64,000 bases of DNA, from NCBI GenBank assembly GCA_021787335.1, contig JAJYMC010000044.1, positions 1-64,000 of the forward strand, given 5' to 3'. A program made the position numbers and the translations under genes. The notes under the pieces are model-generated. The model worked only from the letters and a program-made list of their open reading frames with translations. It was not told the origin of the DNA and did not search any database. Positions 33,595 through 42,908 of this stretch are shown one piece after another. Position 1 is the first letter of the stretch. Each line of letters starts with the position of its first letter. Source of the DNA: Bacillota bacterium. GTDB taxonomy: Bacteria > Bacillota > Sulfobacillia > JAJYWN01 > JAJZPE01.

Positions 33595-34524
33595 ATGGAA
33601 TCGATGTGGATCGCCATCCTGACGGCCACCGTGACCGCCGGCACGCCCCTCCTCTACGCCGCCCTCGGCGAGGTGCTGGCCCAACGGGCCGGGGTGATGA
33701 ACCTCGGCATCGAAGGGATGATGCTGGTCGGGGCGATGGCGGGCTTCGGCGTGACGGTCAGGACCGGCCAACCGTGGCTGGGCCTTGTGGCGGCCATGGG
33801 CGCCGCCGGCTTGCTCGCCCTCGTCCACGCTTTCCTCACCGTCGGTCTGCGGGCCAACCAGGTCGTCAGCGGCCTGGCCCTGACCATCTTCGGCACCGGC
33901 CTATCGGGTTACCTCGGCAAGTCGATGGTCGGCATCCCGGCCAAGGCCACCTTCAAGACCTGGGCCCTGCCGGGGCTCGGCGACCTTCCCGTGGTCGGAC
34001 CGATCCTCTTCCGGCAGGACACTCTGGTCTATCTGACCTACCTTCTGGTCCCGGCCATCTGGTTCTTCCTTTACCACACCCGCCCGGGGATGAACCTGAG
34101 GGCGGTCGGCGAGAACCCGGCGGCCGCCGACGCCGTCGGCATCAATGTCTCCGTCACTCGCTACGTGTACGTGGTCGCCGGCGGGCTCTTGGCCGGGGCC
34201 GCCGGGGCCTACCTCTCGTTGGCCTACGCCCCCTCGTGGCTCGAGAACATGACCGCCGGGCGCGGCTGGATCGCCGTCGCCCTGGTCATCTTCGCCATGT
34301 GGGACCCGGTCCGGGCCATGGCCGGGGCCTACCTCTTCGGCGGCGTCGACGCCCTGACGTTCCGCCTGCAGGCGCTCGGCGTGGTCATCCCGTCGTTCTT
34401 CCTGAAGATGCTCCCGTATGTCTTCACCATCGCCGTCCTCATCGTCTCGACCCGGGAGACGATCCTCCGCAAGTCGGCCGCCCCAGGCGCCCTCGGCCTG
34501 ACCTACGACCGGGAAGGGCGATAG
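33595..34524 (+). CDS. ABC importer permease 2 (BPD_transp_2 family)
   Basis: 309 residues with about eight membrane helices. Typical second-permease motifs are present: LGEVLAQRAGVMNLGIEGMM, VVSGLALTIFGTGLSGYLG and LRAVGENPAAADAVGINVS. The start is ATG 33595, four bases after the preceding stop with GGGGGAG upstream. It completes the four-gene importer (binding protein, ATPase, two permeases). The next gene starts 69 bases on, past two 22-bp repeat copies. Confidence 0.92.
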   Translation: MESMWIAILTATVTAGTPLLYAALGEVLAQRAGVMNLGIEGMMLVGAMAGFGVTVRTGQPWLGLVAAMGAAGLLALVHAFLTVGLRANQVVSGLALTIFGTGLSGYLGKSMVGIPAKATFKTWALPGLGDLPVVGPILFRQDTLVYLTYLLVPAIWFFLYHTRPGMNLRAVGENPAAADAVGINVSVTRYVYVVAGGLLAGAAGAYLSLAYAPSWLENMTAGRGWIAVALVIFAMWDPVRAMAGAYLFGGVDALTFRLQALGVVIPSFFLKMLPYVFTIAVLIVSTRETILRKSAAPGALGLTYDREGR

Positions 34525-34567
34525 GCCCGCGCGGAAAGGCCGACAGGCCCGCGGGGTAAGGCCGACA
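34524..34567. repeat. Two tandem 22-bp copies
   Basis: Two head-to-tail 22-bp units starting GGCCCGCG and ending AAGGCCGACA match at 20 of 22 positions. They fill most of the spacer between the second permease and the PLP enzyme gene. Confidence 0.85.
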
Positions 34568-34593
34568 AGGTCCGTTAGGAAGGTGAGCCATCG

Positions 34594-35979
34594 ATGAATG
34601 AGCGCGTCTACGGTCCCACATTCGAAGAGATGCTCCACCCGGAGCGCGTCCCGGCCGACACGCGGGCCCGCGCCCTGAAGGCCCTCAAGGAGGCGCCGCT
34701 GGACCCGATCAACCTCTTCAACATCACCTGGAAGGACGCCAAGGGGCGCGTCCGCTACGTCGTCCTGGAGAAGGCCCTGACGGGCGTCGACGCCAACATC
34801 GTCGTCATCTACGGGAAGGAGTTCCCGACGGGCAGCCACAAGGTCGGGCCGACCTACTCGGTGGCCATGGAGAAGCAGCTCGCCGGGGAGATCGAGCCGG
34901 GGGTGCACACCCTGGTCTGGCCGTCGACGGGCAACTACGGCATCGGCGGGGCCTGGGTCGGACCGCGGATGGGCTACGCCTCGGTGGTCGTCCTGCCGGA
35001 GGGGATGAGCCAGGAGCGCTTCGAGCGCATCGCCGCCTACGGGGCCAAGGTGGTCAAGACGCCGGGCAGCGAGTCCAACGTCAAGGAGATCTACGATGCC
35101 TGCAAGGAGCTGGCCCGGCGGGGCGAGATCCGCGTCCTCAACCAGTTCGAGGCGATGGCCAACTACCGCTTCCACTATTACGTCACGGGCAACAGCGTCG
35201 CCGAAGCGGTCGGGGAGCTGGAGGGCCAGGGCCTCGGGAACGGGCGCGTGGCGGCCTTCGTCTCGGCCATGGGCTCGGCCGGGACCATCGCCGCGGGCGA
35301 CCGGCTGAAGCAGGTCTTCACCGACTGCCGCAGCGTCGGCCTGGAGCCGGTCCAGTGCCCGACCCTGTTCATGAACGGCTATGGTTCTCATGATATACAG
35401 GGTATCGGGGACAAGCACGTCACCTGGATCCACAACGTCCTGAACATGGACGCGGTGATGTGCATCGACGACCTGACCGCCAAGAAGGGGCTGCAACTCC
35501 TGACCGAACCGGCCGGACGCGAGTACCTGACGAAGGACGGCGGCCTGAGCGCCGAGCAGGCCGACCGGCTGTCGACCATCCTCGGCATCTCGGGCGTGGC
35601 CAACATCCTCGGGGCCATCAAGACGGCCAAGTTCTACGGCTTTGGGCCGAAGGAGACCGTGGTCACGGTGGCCACCGACGCCATCGACCGCTACCCGTCG
35701 GTCATGGCCGAGATGGCCAAGCAATACGGGGCCATCAACCGCCCGCGGGCGGCCGCCTACTTCGAGGGCACCTTCCATGGCGTCAAGCTGGACTGGGTCC
35801 AGGAGGGCGACTGGCTGAACCGGCAGCGCTGGCACAACCTGAAGTACTACACCTGGGTCGAGCAGCAGGGCAAGTCGGTCGACGAACTGAACGCGCAGCG
35901 CCGCCCGGAGTGGTGGGAGGCCCACCAGGAGCAGGTGGCCCTGTTCGACCGGCGGCTGCGCGAGGCACGGGGGTTCTGA
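34594..35979 (+). CDS. Fold-type-II PLP enzyme (cysteine synthase-like), candidate ammonia-lyase of the purine pathway
   Basis: 461 residues of the tryptophan-synthase-beta/cysteine-synthase superfamily. The PLP Lys is probably in FPTGSHKVGPTYS (about 86-98), the phosphate loop is WPSTGNYGIGGA, and GSAGTIAAGDRL follows. It stands beside ygeY and ygeW, where classical anaerobic purine clusters carry YgeX (2,3-diaminopropionate ammonia-lyase, about 400 residues). It is longer than YgeX and was not recognised as that family, so functional replacement is an inference. ATG 34594 follows AGGAAGGTGAG. The next gene begins one base after its stop. Confidence 0.8.
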   Translation: MNERVYGPTFEEMLHPERVPADTRARALKALKEAPLDPINLFNITWKDAKGRVRYVVLEKALTGVDANIVVIYGKEFPTGSHKVGPTYSVAMEKQLAGEIEPGVHTLVWPSTGNYGIGGAWVGPRMGYASVVVLPEGMSQERFERIAAYGAKVVKTPGSESNVKEIYDACKELARRGEIRVLNQFEAMANYRFHYYVTGNSVAEAVGELEGQGLGNGRVAAFVSAMGSAGTIAAGDRLKQVFTDCRSVGLEPVQCPTLFMNGYGSHDIQGIGDKHVTWIHNVLNMDAVMCIDDLTAKKGLQLLTEPAGREYLTKDGGLSAEQADRLSTILGISGVANILGAIKTAKFYGFGPKETVVTVATDAIDRYPSVMAEMAKQYGAINRPRAAAYFEGTFHGVKLDWVQEGDWLNRQRWHNLKYYTWVEQQGKSVDELNAQRRPEWWEAHQEQVALFDRRLREARGF

Positions 35980-35980
35980 C

Positions 35981-37369
35981 GTGGACGGACGTTTGATAAG
36001 GGTCGCGGTCATCGGACCGGCCGACCTCGTCGCCGAGGTCACCGACCTCGGCCGGGGGTTCAGCGGGGTCGAGGTCTGGGGGCTGCCATACGAGCGGGTC
36101 GACCAGGCCGCCGGGTTATACGCGCGGGCCATCGGCGCGGGCGCGGTCCTCTTCACGGGCCCCATCGGCTACCGGCGGGCGACGCGGGGGGCCACGGGCG
36201 GAGCGTCGGCGGCGCTGGACGCGGCCGTGCCCACGGCCTACGTGCCCTACTCCCCGATGTGGTTGTATGCGCCGCTCTTCTCCGTGGCCGACCGCGACTC
36301 ACTGCGGCGGGTGAGCCTGGACGGCCTCGACCGCGGCGTCCTCGAGGTCACCTACCGCGAATTCGAACTGCACCTGGACTCGGTCGAGGTCTTTGTGCCG
36401 GCGGACGGACGGGCGCCGGGCGGACGGGCGCCGGGCGACGACCCTTCGTCTGATGACGTGACGGCCTTCCACCGCCGGGCGGCCGCGGAGGGCCGGGCCA
36501 CGCACGCCCTGACCTGCATCCTCGAAGTCTATCGCCGCCTGCGGGCGGAGGGTTTGCCGTGTTCGTGGCTCGTGCCGTCGCGGGTAGCCCTCGGGGAAGC
36601 CCTTGAGAAGCTGCTCTACGCGGCCGAAGGGGCGCGGGCCCGGGGGGCGCAGATCGTCGTCGGGCTGGTCCGGCCGCGGGCCGCGGGCGGCGGCTCGCTG
36701 TCGAAAGGGAACCGCTCGCGGCTCAGCGCGCGCGAGCTTCTGCGCTCACAGGTCCAAGAGTTCGACGGTCAGCTGGTGGACCTGGACGACGGGGACTTCC
36801 AGTTCTTCGCGACCCGCGCCCGGTTCGAGCGGGCCACCGACCTCTATCGCCACTGGCCCCTCGTGGCCGGGCGGGCCGAGGCTGGGCTGGAGATGAGCGT
36901 CGGGGTGGGCCTCGGGGCCACCGCCGGCGAGGCCGGGGTCAACGCCAGGGCCGCCCTGGTCGAGTCCGTCCGAGGCCGGGGCGACGCTTGTTTCGTCATG
37001 CTGGAGAACAAGCGGCTCATCGGGCCGCTGGGACCGGGGGCGCTGGCCTACCGCATCCGCAACACGGATCGGCCGCTGCTGGTGGCGGCCGGGGAACTCG
37101 GCACGGCCGCGGCCACCCTGCAGCGGACCCTGGCCGCCCTGGGCGGGCTGGACCGCGACTTCACCGCCCGTGACCTGGCCCCGCGGCTCCGGGTGGGACT
37201 GCGCACGGCCCACCGCCTCCTGCACAAGTTGCGCGAGGCCGGGCTGGTGGTCGAGGTGGGGCAGGAGAGCGCGGGAACGCGCGGGCGCCCGCGCCGGGTC
37301 TTCCGCCTGGGGCGGGCGGTCGCCGAGGCCTCCGTGGCCGACGCTGGAGAAGGGGGAGGACGCGATTGA
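35981..37369 (+). CDS. Putative transcriptional regulator embedded in the purine operon
   Basis: 462 residues. The C-terminus (about 390-440) is a winged-helix-like DNA-binding region: DFTARDLAPRLRVGLRTAHR, then LLHKLREAGLVVEVG. The middle (about 210-345) includes EMSVGVGLGATAGEAGVNAR, the pattern of a nucleotide-cyclase/GGDEF or GTP-cyclohydrolase-III-like fold with the catalytic loop absent. The N-terminal 120 residues may bind an effector. An in-frame tandem duplication gives GRAPGGRAPG at about 142-152. GTG 35981 is one base after the upstream stop, and its stop overlaps the next start. It probably senses a pathway purine or intermediate. Confidence 0.65.
   Translation: MDGRLIRVAVIGPADLVAEVTDLGRGFSGVEVWGLPYERVDQAAGLYARAIGAGAVLFTGPIGYRRATRGATGGASAALDAAVPTAYVPYSPMWLYAPLFSVADRDSLRRVSLDGLDRGVLEVTYREFELHLDSVEVFVPADGRAPGGRAPGDDPSSDDVTAFHRRAAAEGRATHALTCILEVYRRLRAEGLPCSWLVPSRVALGEALEKLLYAAEGARARGAQIVVGLVRPRAAGGGSLSKGNRSRLSARELLRSQVQEFDGQLVDLDDGDFQFFATRARFERATDLYRHWPLVAGRAEAGLEMSVGVGLGATAGEAGVNARAALVESVRGRGDACFVMLENKRLIGPLGPGALAYRIRNTDRPLLVAAGELGTAAATLQRTLAALGGLDRDFTARDLAPRLRVGLRTAHRLLHKLREAGLVVEVGQESAGTRGRPRRVFRLGRAVAEASVADAGEGGGRD
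36407..36436. repeat. Perfect 15-bp tandem duplication within a gene
   Basis: GGACGGGCGCCGGGC occurs twice head to tail (36407-36421, 36422-36436) inside the regulator gene, adding five residues in frame. Confidence 0.9.
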
Positions 37370-38679
37370 CGGCTGAGACTAAGGGGAAGATAGGTCCAAC
37401 GGACAGGGCGGGTGGGGGCATCCCCTCCGAGATCGTCCGCCGGGCCGAGGGTTACCGGGCCGACATCGCCCGCTTCCTGCGGGACATCGTGGCCATCCCC
37501 AGCCCGAGTTGTCAGGAGGGCCGGGTGGTCGACCGCATCCTCGAGGAGATGCGCCGCGCCGGCTTCGACGAGGTCTACCGGGACGAGGTCGGCAACGCCG
37601 TGGGCCGCGTCGGCTCGGGTCCGACGATCATCATGTACGACGGCCACATCGACACGGTGGGCATCGGCGACCCCACGGCCTGGGCCTATGACCCCTTCCA
37701 GGGGAAGGTCGAGGACGGCCGCGTCTACGGCCTCGGGACGGTCGACGAGAAGGGCGCCGTGGCGGCCATGGTCTATGGCGGCAAGGTCCTCAAGGAGCTT
37801 GGCCTGGACAAGGACTACACGCTCTACGTGGTCGGGACGGTCCAGGAGGAGGACTGCGACGGCTTCGCCGCCGGCCGCTTCGTCGAGCACCTCAAGGCCC
37901 GGACGGGCCGCCGGCCGGACCTGGCGGTCCTCGGTGAGCCCACGGACCTGCAGATTTACCGCGGCCACCGCGGCCGCTGCGAGATGAAGGTCGTCGTCAA
38001 GGGCCGGGCCTGCCACGGCAGCGCCCCGGAGCGCGGCGACAACGCCGTCTACAAGATGGGCCAGGTCCTCGAGGGCATCCAGCGCCTGGCCCCGCGGCTG
38101 AAGGACGACCCGTTCCTCGGCCGGGGCAGCATCGCCGTGACCCGGATCGAGAGCAAGTCGGGCTCGCTGAACGTCGTCCCGGACGAGTGCGCCATCGTCA
38201 TCGACCGGAGGATGACCTGGGGCGAGACGCCGCAATCGTCGCTGGACGAGGTCCGGGCCATCGTGGCCGGGCTCGGGGAGCCGGACCCGCCGGGGAAGGG
38301 CCCACGCGTGGGCGCCGCCGGCGCCGAGGTCGCGCTGCTCGAGTATGACACCAAGAGCCACACCGGCCACCCGACGCGGATGCCCAAGGAGTACCCGACC
38401 TGGGTCACGGCGGAGGACCACCCGGCGGTCGTCGCCGGGCTGCGCGCGGCCGAGGAGCTGTTCGGGGCCAGGCCGCCCCTGGGCAAGTGGGTCTTCAGCA
38501 CCGACGGCGTGGCCCTGGCCGGCGTCCACGGCATCCCGACCATCGGTTACGCGCCGGGCAACGAGGTCCTGGCCCACACCGTCCGCGAGTTCGTGACCGA
38601 GGACCAGCTGGTCAAGGCGGCCGCCTTCTACGCCTGGTTCCCCTCGGTCGCCGCGGACGAGCTGGCGAAGCGGAGGTAA
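37366..38679 (+). CDS. ygeY: YgeY-type selenium-metabolism-linked hydrolase
   Basis: 437 residues of the M20/ArgE-DapE-like metallohydrolase fold. Metal ligand motifs are YDGHIDTVG, GTVDEKGAVAAMVYG and VQEEDCDG; the dimer domain starts near CHGSAPERGDN, and the C-terminal His ligand is near GYAPGNEVLAHT. YgeY works in the anaerobic uric acid/purine pathway, where it is thought to hydrolyse a ureido/diureidopropionate-type intermediate. The start is TTG 37366 with GGGGGAGGA six bases upstream, overlapping the regulator stop (TTGA). ygeW lies directly downstream. Confidence 0.9.
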   Translation: MTAETKGKIGPTDRAGGGIPSEIVRRAEGYRADIARFLRDIVAIPSPSCQEGRVVDRILEEMRRAGFDEVYRDEVGNAVGRVGSGPTIIMYDGHIDTVGIGDPTAWAYDPFQGKVEDGRVYGLGTVDEKGAVAAMVYGGKVLKELGLDKDYTLYVVGTVQEEDCDGFAAGRFVEHLKARTGRRPDLAVLGEPTDLQIYRGHRGRCEMKVVVKGRACHGSAPERGDNAVYKMGQVLEGIQRLAPRLKDDPFLGRGSIAVTRIESKSGSLNVVPDECAIVIDRRMTWGETPQSSLDEVRAIVAGLGEPDPPGKGPRVGAAGAEVALLEYDTKSHTGHPTRMPKEYPTWVTAEDHPAVVAGLRAAEELFGARPPLGKWVFSTDGVALAGVHGIPTIGYAPGNEVLAHTVREFVTEDQLVKAAAFYAWFPSVAADELAKRR

Positions 38680-38737
38680 GGCCGAAGAGGCTGGACATGG
38701 AGAGACCCAAGTCGCGCATCCGAGGAGGCAACCGACC

Positions 38738-39730
38738 GTGAGCAGCACGCTGTTGAGAGGCCGTCACTACCTGACCGACATGGACTTCACCGACTCTGAA
38801 CTGGAGGCCGTCTTCGATGTCGCCGCCGACCTCAAGAAGGAGTTCGCCCTGGGCAAGACGCACCGGCTCCTGCGGGACAAGACCCTCTTCATGATCTTCT
38901 TCGATCACTCGACCCGGACGCGGAACTCCTTCGAGGCCGGCATGACGCAGCTTGGCGGGCACGCCCACGACCTGACCCCGGACCGGCTGCAGATCTCCCA
39001 CGGCGAGAACGCCAAGGACACGGCCTCGGTGCTGAGCCGCTACGGCCACGGCATCGCCGTCCGGCACACGGTCTTCGGCGAGGGCCACAAGTACCTCCGC
39101 GAGGTCGCCAAGCACTCGCGGGTCCCGGTCTTCAACATGCAGTGCGACATCTATCACCCGTTCCAGATCCTCGCCGACATGATGACCATCCGTGAGCGCT
39201 TCGGGACCAACCTCCGCGGCCGCAAGATCGTGGTCTCGTGGACCTCGGCCCCGAACTACGTCCGGCCCATCTCGGTGCCGCAGAGCCTGGTCCTGATGGC
39301 CCCGCGGCTCGGCCTCGACGTGACCCTGGCCCACCCGCCCGAGTTCAAGCTGATGCCGGAGATCGAGGCCCAGGCGCGCGAGAACGCGCAGCGGGCCGGC
39401 ACCAAGTTCGAGGTCGTCCACGACATGGACGAGGCCTTCCGCGGCGCCCACGTGGTCTACCCGAAGAGCTGGGGGCCGCTGGCCGTGACGACCAACAAGG
39501 AAGAGGGCCTGGCCCTCATCCGGAAGTACCCGGGCTGGTGCTGCGACGACAGGCGGATGCGTCTGGCCGCGCCGGAGGCGGTCTACATGCACCCGCTCCC
39601 GGCCGACCGTAATATCGAGGTCACCGACGAGGTCATCGACGGTCCGCAGTCCATCGTCTACGACCAGGCCGAGAACCGGCTGCACGTCCAGAAAGCGGTG
39701 ATGGCCCTGACCATGGGCGGCCGGCCGTAA
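38738..39730 (+). CDS. ygeW: Knotted carbamoyltransferase YgeW
   Basis: 330 residues. It has the carbamoyl-phosphate loop HSTRTRNSFEAGMTQLGGHA (a variant of the usual STRTR), then KIVVSWTSAPN and the second-substrate region MHPLPADR. YgeW belongs to the aspartate/ornithine transcarbamoylase superfamily with a trefoil knot. In purine fermentation it would release carbamoyl phosphate from a ureido intermediate, allowing ATP to be made. GTG 38738 follows GAGGAGG. The neighbours ygeY and a hydantoinase confirm the context. Confidence 0.92.
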   Translation: MSSTLLRGRHYLTDMDFTDSELEAVFDVAADLKKEFALGKTHRLLRDKTLFMIFFDHSTRTRNSFEAGMTQLGGHAHDLTPDRLQISHGENAKDTASVLSRYGHGIAVRHTVFGEGHKYLREVAKHSRVPVFNMQCDIYHPFQILADMMTIRERFGTNLRGRKIVVSWTSAPNYVRPISVPQSLVLMAPRLGLDVTLAHPPEFKLMPEIEAQARENAQRAGTKFEVVHDMDEAFRGAHVVYPKSWGPLAVTTNKEEGLALIRKYPGWCCDDRRMRLAAPEAVYMHPLPADRNIEVTDEVIDGPQSIVYDQAENRLHVQKAVMALTMGGRP

Positions 39731-39751
39731 GCCAAGGGGGTAGGAAAGACA

Positions 39752-41179
39752 ATGTCTCTGTATGACGTGGTGATTCGGGACGGGACGGTCGTGTCCACGT
39801 CCGGGTCGCGTCGCGCCGATGTCGGCGTGCGCAACGGCCGGGTGGCCGCCGTCTCGGCGGACGGGCTGATCAAGCCCGGGCAGTTCTCGGTCGACGGACC
39901 GGTCGCCGCGGACGTCATCGACGCCCGCGGGAAGCTGGTCTTCCCGGGGCTCATCGACGCCCACACGCACTTCGGCCTGACCTCTGGGGACACGGCCACG
40001 TCCGACGACTTCCACTCGGGCACGATCGCCGCGGCCTGCGGCGGGGTGACGACGGTCATCGACTTCGTCACGCCGGCCCCGGGCGGGACGGTCGCGGCGG
40101 CCCTGGCCGAGCGGCTCCGCGAGGCCTCGCGGGCGGTCATCGACTACGGGTTCCACGGGGTGCTCATCGAGCCGGCGGCGGTCGGCGAGGTCCCCGGGTT
40201 GATCGGGCAAGGGGTGACGAGCTTCAAGCTGTACATGGCCTACAAGGCTCGCGGCCTGATGGCCGGCGACGGGACGCTGGCCGGTGCGCTTGAGGCGGCC
40301 CGGAGAAGCGGGGGCCTGATCGGGGTCCACGCCGAGGACAATGAGATGGTCGACGCGGCCACGGCGGCGCTGGCCAGGGCGGGCCACACGGCGATGCCCT
40401 TCTTCGCCGCGGCGCGCCCCGCGCAGGCCGAACGGGCGGCCATCGCCCGGGCCTGCCGCCAGGCCGAGCAGGCCGGGACGGCGCTCCACGTCTTCCACCT
40501 GTCGACGGCGGCCGGCCTCGAGGAGATAAGGGAGGCGCGGCTCCGCGGCCTGCTGGTCTGGGCCGAGACCTGCCCGCACTACCTGACCTTCACCGACGAG
40601 GTCTGCGCTCGCCCCGACGGCTATAGGTTCGCCATGAACCCGCCCCTCCGCAAGCAGGCCGACGTCGACGCCCTCTGGGACGGGCTGGCCGAGGGCGAGA
40701 TTCAGACGGTCGCCAGCGACCACTGCCCGTTCCCGCTGGCGGCGAAGGCGCGTGGAGCCGCGTCGTTCCTTGATGTGCCGGCCGGGGTCGGCGGCACCGA
40801 GCTCATCCTGACCGTCCTCCTGTCGGAGGGCGTGGCCAAAGGGCGCCTGTCGCTGGAGCGCCTGGCCCAGGTGACCTCGGCCAACCCGGCCGCCCTGTTC
40901 GGCCTGTACGCCGAGAAGGGCCGGCTGGGCCCGGGGGCCGACGCCGACCTGGTCATCGTCGACCCCGACGCGGAGTGGACGGTGACGCCCGGGGAGCTGC
41001 ATTCCCAGGGCGACCACACGCCGTACGAAGGGCTCAAGGCCCGCGGCCGCGTGGTCGTGACCATGGCCAAGGGGCAGGTCGTCTACCGTGACGGGGCCTT
41101 CGTCGGCGAGGCCGGGGCTGGTCATTACCTGCCCCGGGCCAAAGCGCGCGAGGTCCATCAGGTCCAGTCGGCGGGCTAG
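39752..41179 (+). CDS. Dihydropyrimidinase/hydantoinase family amidohydrolase
   Basis: 475 residues, an urease-superfamily TIM-barrel hydrolase that opens cyclic amides (hydantoins, dihydropyrimidines). Visible metal sites are PGLIDAHTHF, the probable carbamylated Lys in GVTSFKLYMAYK, GVHAEDN, HVFHLSTA and VASDHCPF (catalytic Asp). HyuA/HydA-like enzymes sit in anaerobic urate/purine clusters, where one opens a ring intermediate. ATG 39752 has GGGGGTAGGAAAG upstream. Adenine deaminase follows after 11 bases. Confidence 0.92.
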   Translation: MSLYDVVIRDGTVVSTSGSRRADVGVRNGRVAAVSADGLIKPGQFSVDGPVAADVIDARGKLVFPGLIDAHTHFGLTSGDTATSDDFHSGTIAAACGGVTTVIDFVTPAPGGTVAAALAERLREASRAVIDYGFHGVLIEPAAVGEVPGLIGQGVTSFKLYMAYKARGLMAGDGTLAGALEAARRSGGLIGVHAEDNEMVDAATAALARAGHTAMPFFAAARPAQAERAAIARACRQAEQAGTALHVFHLSTAAGLEEIREARLRGLLVWAETCPHYLTFTDEVCARPDGYRFAMNPPLRKQADVDALWDGLAEGEIQTVASDHCPFPLAAKARGAASFLDVPAGVGGTELILTVLLSEGVAKGRLSLERLAQVTSANPAALFGLYAEKGRLGPGADADLVIVDPDAEWTVTPGELHSQGDHTPYEGLKARGRVVVTMAKGQVVYRDGAFVGEAGAGHYLPRAKAREVHQVQSAG

Positions 41180-41190
41180 GGGGAGTTCCC

Positions 41191-42876
41191 ATGCATCTGG
41201 ATCTCATCGATGTGGGGATGGACCGCCGCCGGGCGGATGTCGCCTTCCACCACGCGCGGCTGGTCGACGTCTTCACCGGGGAGGTCATCGAGACCGACTT
41301 CGCCGTGTCCGGCGGGTACGTCGTCGGCTTTGGTGATTATGACGCCGACCGCGAAGTAGATTTGCAGGGGAAGTTCGTCTGCCCCGGCTTCATCGACGGT
41401 CACGTCCACCTGGAAAGCTCGATGGTGACGCCGGCCCAGTTCGCCCGGACGGTGGTCCCGCTGGGGACGACGGCGGTGGTCGCCGACCCGCATGAGATCG
41501 CCAACGTCGCCGGGGTGACCGGCATCCACTACATCCTGGCGGCCACCGAGGGGCTGCCCTTGCGGGTCTACGTCATGCTGCCCTCGTGCGTCCCGGCGAC
41601 CCCGCTGGAGACAAGCGGGGCGCGGCTCAGCGCGCAGGACCTGGCCGCCCTCAGGTCGTATCCGCGGGTCCTCGGCCTGGGCGAGGTGATGGACGTCCCC
41701 GGGGTCACCGGGCGGCGGCCGGACCTCCTCGACAAGCTGGAGGCCTTCCGTGGCGGGATCATCGACGGGCACGCGCCGGGCCTGACCGGCAAGGAACTGA
41801 ACGCCTACGTCCTGGCCGGCATCGGCTCGGACCACGAGTCGACCGAGCCCGCCGAGGCCCTGGAGAAGCTGCGGCGCGGGATGCGCCTGATGATCCGCGA
41901 GGGCTCGGTGACCAGGAACCTGAAGAGCCTCCTGCCGGTGGTCACGCCGGCCGACGCCCGTCGCTGCCTGCTGGTCACGGACGACCGGCACCCCAACGAC
42001 CTCCTCCGCGAGGGCCATATCAACCACGCCGTGCGGATGGCCGTGGCGGAAGGGCTGGACCCGGTGACGGCCATCCAGATGGCCACCCTCAACGCGGCCG
42101 AGTACTTCCGCCTGCGCGACCTGGGCGCGGTCGCCCCCGGCTACCGGGCCGACTTCCAGGTCCTCGCCGACCTCAGGGAGTTCCGGCCGCTCCAGGTCTA
42201 TCAGGACGGGCGGCTGGCGGCCGAGGGCGGGAAGATGGTCGCCGAGGTCTCCGAGTACCGCGACCAGATGGTCACCGACACCGTCCGGATGGCCGAGCCG
42301 CGGGTCGAGCAGTTGCGCCTCCCGGCGACCGGCCCCGAGGCCGACGTCATCGGCCTCATCCCGCACCAGATCGTCACCAGGCACCTCCGGGTCAAGGCGC
42401 CGGTGGTCGACGGGGCCTTCGTCGCCGACCCAGGCCACGACCTGCAGAAGCTGGCCGTCGTCGAGCGCCACCGGGCCAGCGGCAACGTCGGGGTCGGCCT
42501 GGTCTCGGGCTTCGGCCTGCGGGAGGGCGCCCTGGCGACGTCGGTGGCCCACGACTCGCACAACATCGTCGTCCTCGGGGTCGATGACGAAGACATGCTC
42601 CTGGCGGTCATCGCCGTCGCCGAGATGGGCGGCGGCCTGGCGGTGGTGGCCAAGAAGCGCATCCTCGGCACGATGCCCCTGCCCATCGCCGGCCTGATGT
42701 CCATGCGCCCGGTCGAGGAGGTCGACGCGGCCCTGCGGCGCGTCCGCGAGAAGGCCCACACCCTGGGCGTGCCCGAGGACTTCGACCCCTTCATGACCAT
42801 GTCGTTCCTGGCCCTTCCGGTGGTCCCCGAACTCAAGCTGACTGATCTCGGCCTCATCGTCGTCAAACCTTCCTGA
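41191..42876 (+). CDS. ade: Adenine deaminase
   Basis: 561 residues, the Ade type of adenine deaminase (not the ADA type). It converts adenine to hypoxanthine and ammonia, feeding the xanthine dehydrogenases. Landmarks are CPGFIDGHVHLESSMVTPAQF (metal His), TAVVADPHEIANV, LVTDDRHPNDL and the C-terminal HDSHNIVVLGVDDEDM. The length is normal. ATG 41191 follows GGGGGAG. The direction and 11-base gap place it in the same operon. Confidence 0.94.
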   Translation: MHLDLIDVGMDRRRADVAFHHARLVDVFTGEVIETDFAVSGGYVVGFGDYDADREVDLQGKFVCPGFIDGHVHLESSMVTPAQFARTVVPLGTTAVVADPHEIANVAGVTGIHYILAATEGLPLRVYVMLPSCVPATPLETSGARLSAQDLAALRSYPRVLGLGEVMDVPGVTGRRPDLLDKLEAFRGGIIDGHAPGLTGKELNAYVLAGIGSDHESTEPAEALEKLRRGMRLMIREGSVTRNLKSLLPVVTPADARRCLLVTDDRHPNDLLREGHINHAVRMAVAEGLDPVTAIQMATLNAAEYFRLRDLGAVAPGYRADFQVLADLREFRPLQVYQDGRLAAEGGKMVAEVSEYRDQMVTDTVRMAEPRVEQLRLPATGPEADVIGLIPHQIVTRHLRVKAPVVDGAFVADPGHDLQKLAVVERHRASGNVGVGLVSGFGLREGALATSVAHDSHNIVVLGVDDEDMLLAVIAVAEMGGGLAVVAKKRILGTMPLPIAGLMSMRPVEEVDAALRRVREKAHTLGVPEDFDPFMTMSFLALPVVPELKLTDLGLIVVKPS

Positions 42877-42908
42877 GCCATCGGACCATTCAACGCAGAT
42901 AGGGGGCG

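Noticed and set aside
33901-36165. A 754-codon minus-strand frame
   Set aside because: It is antisense to the permease and PLP enzyme genes, has biased composition and no ribosome site.
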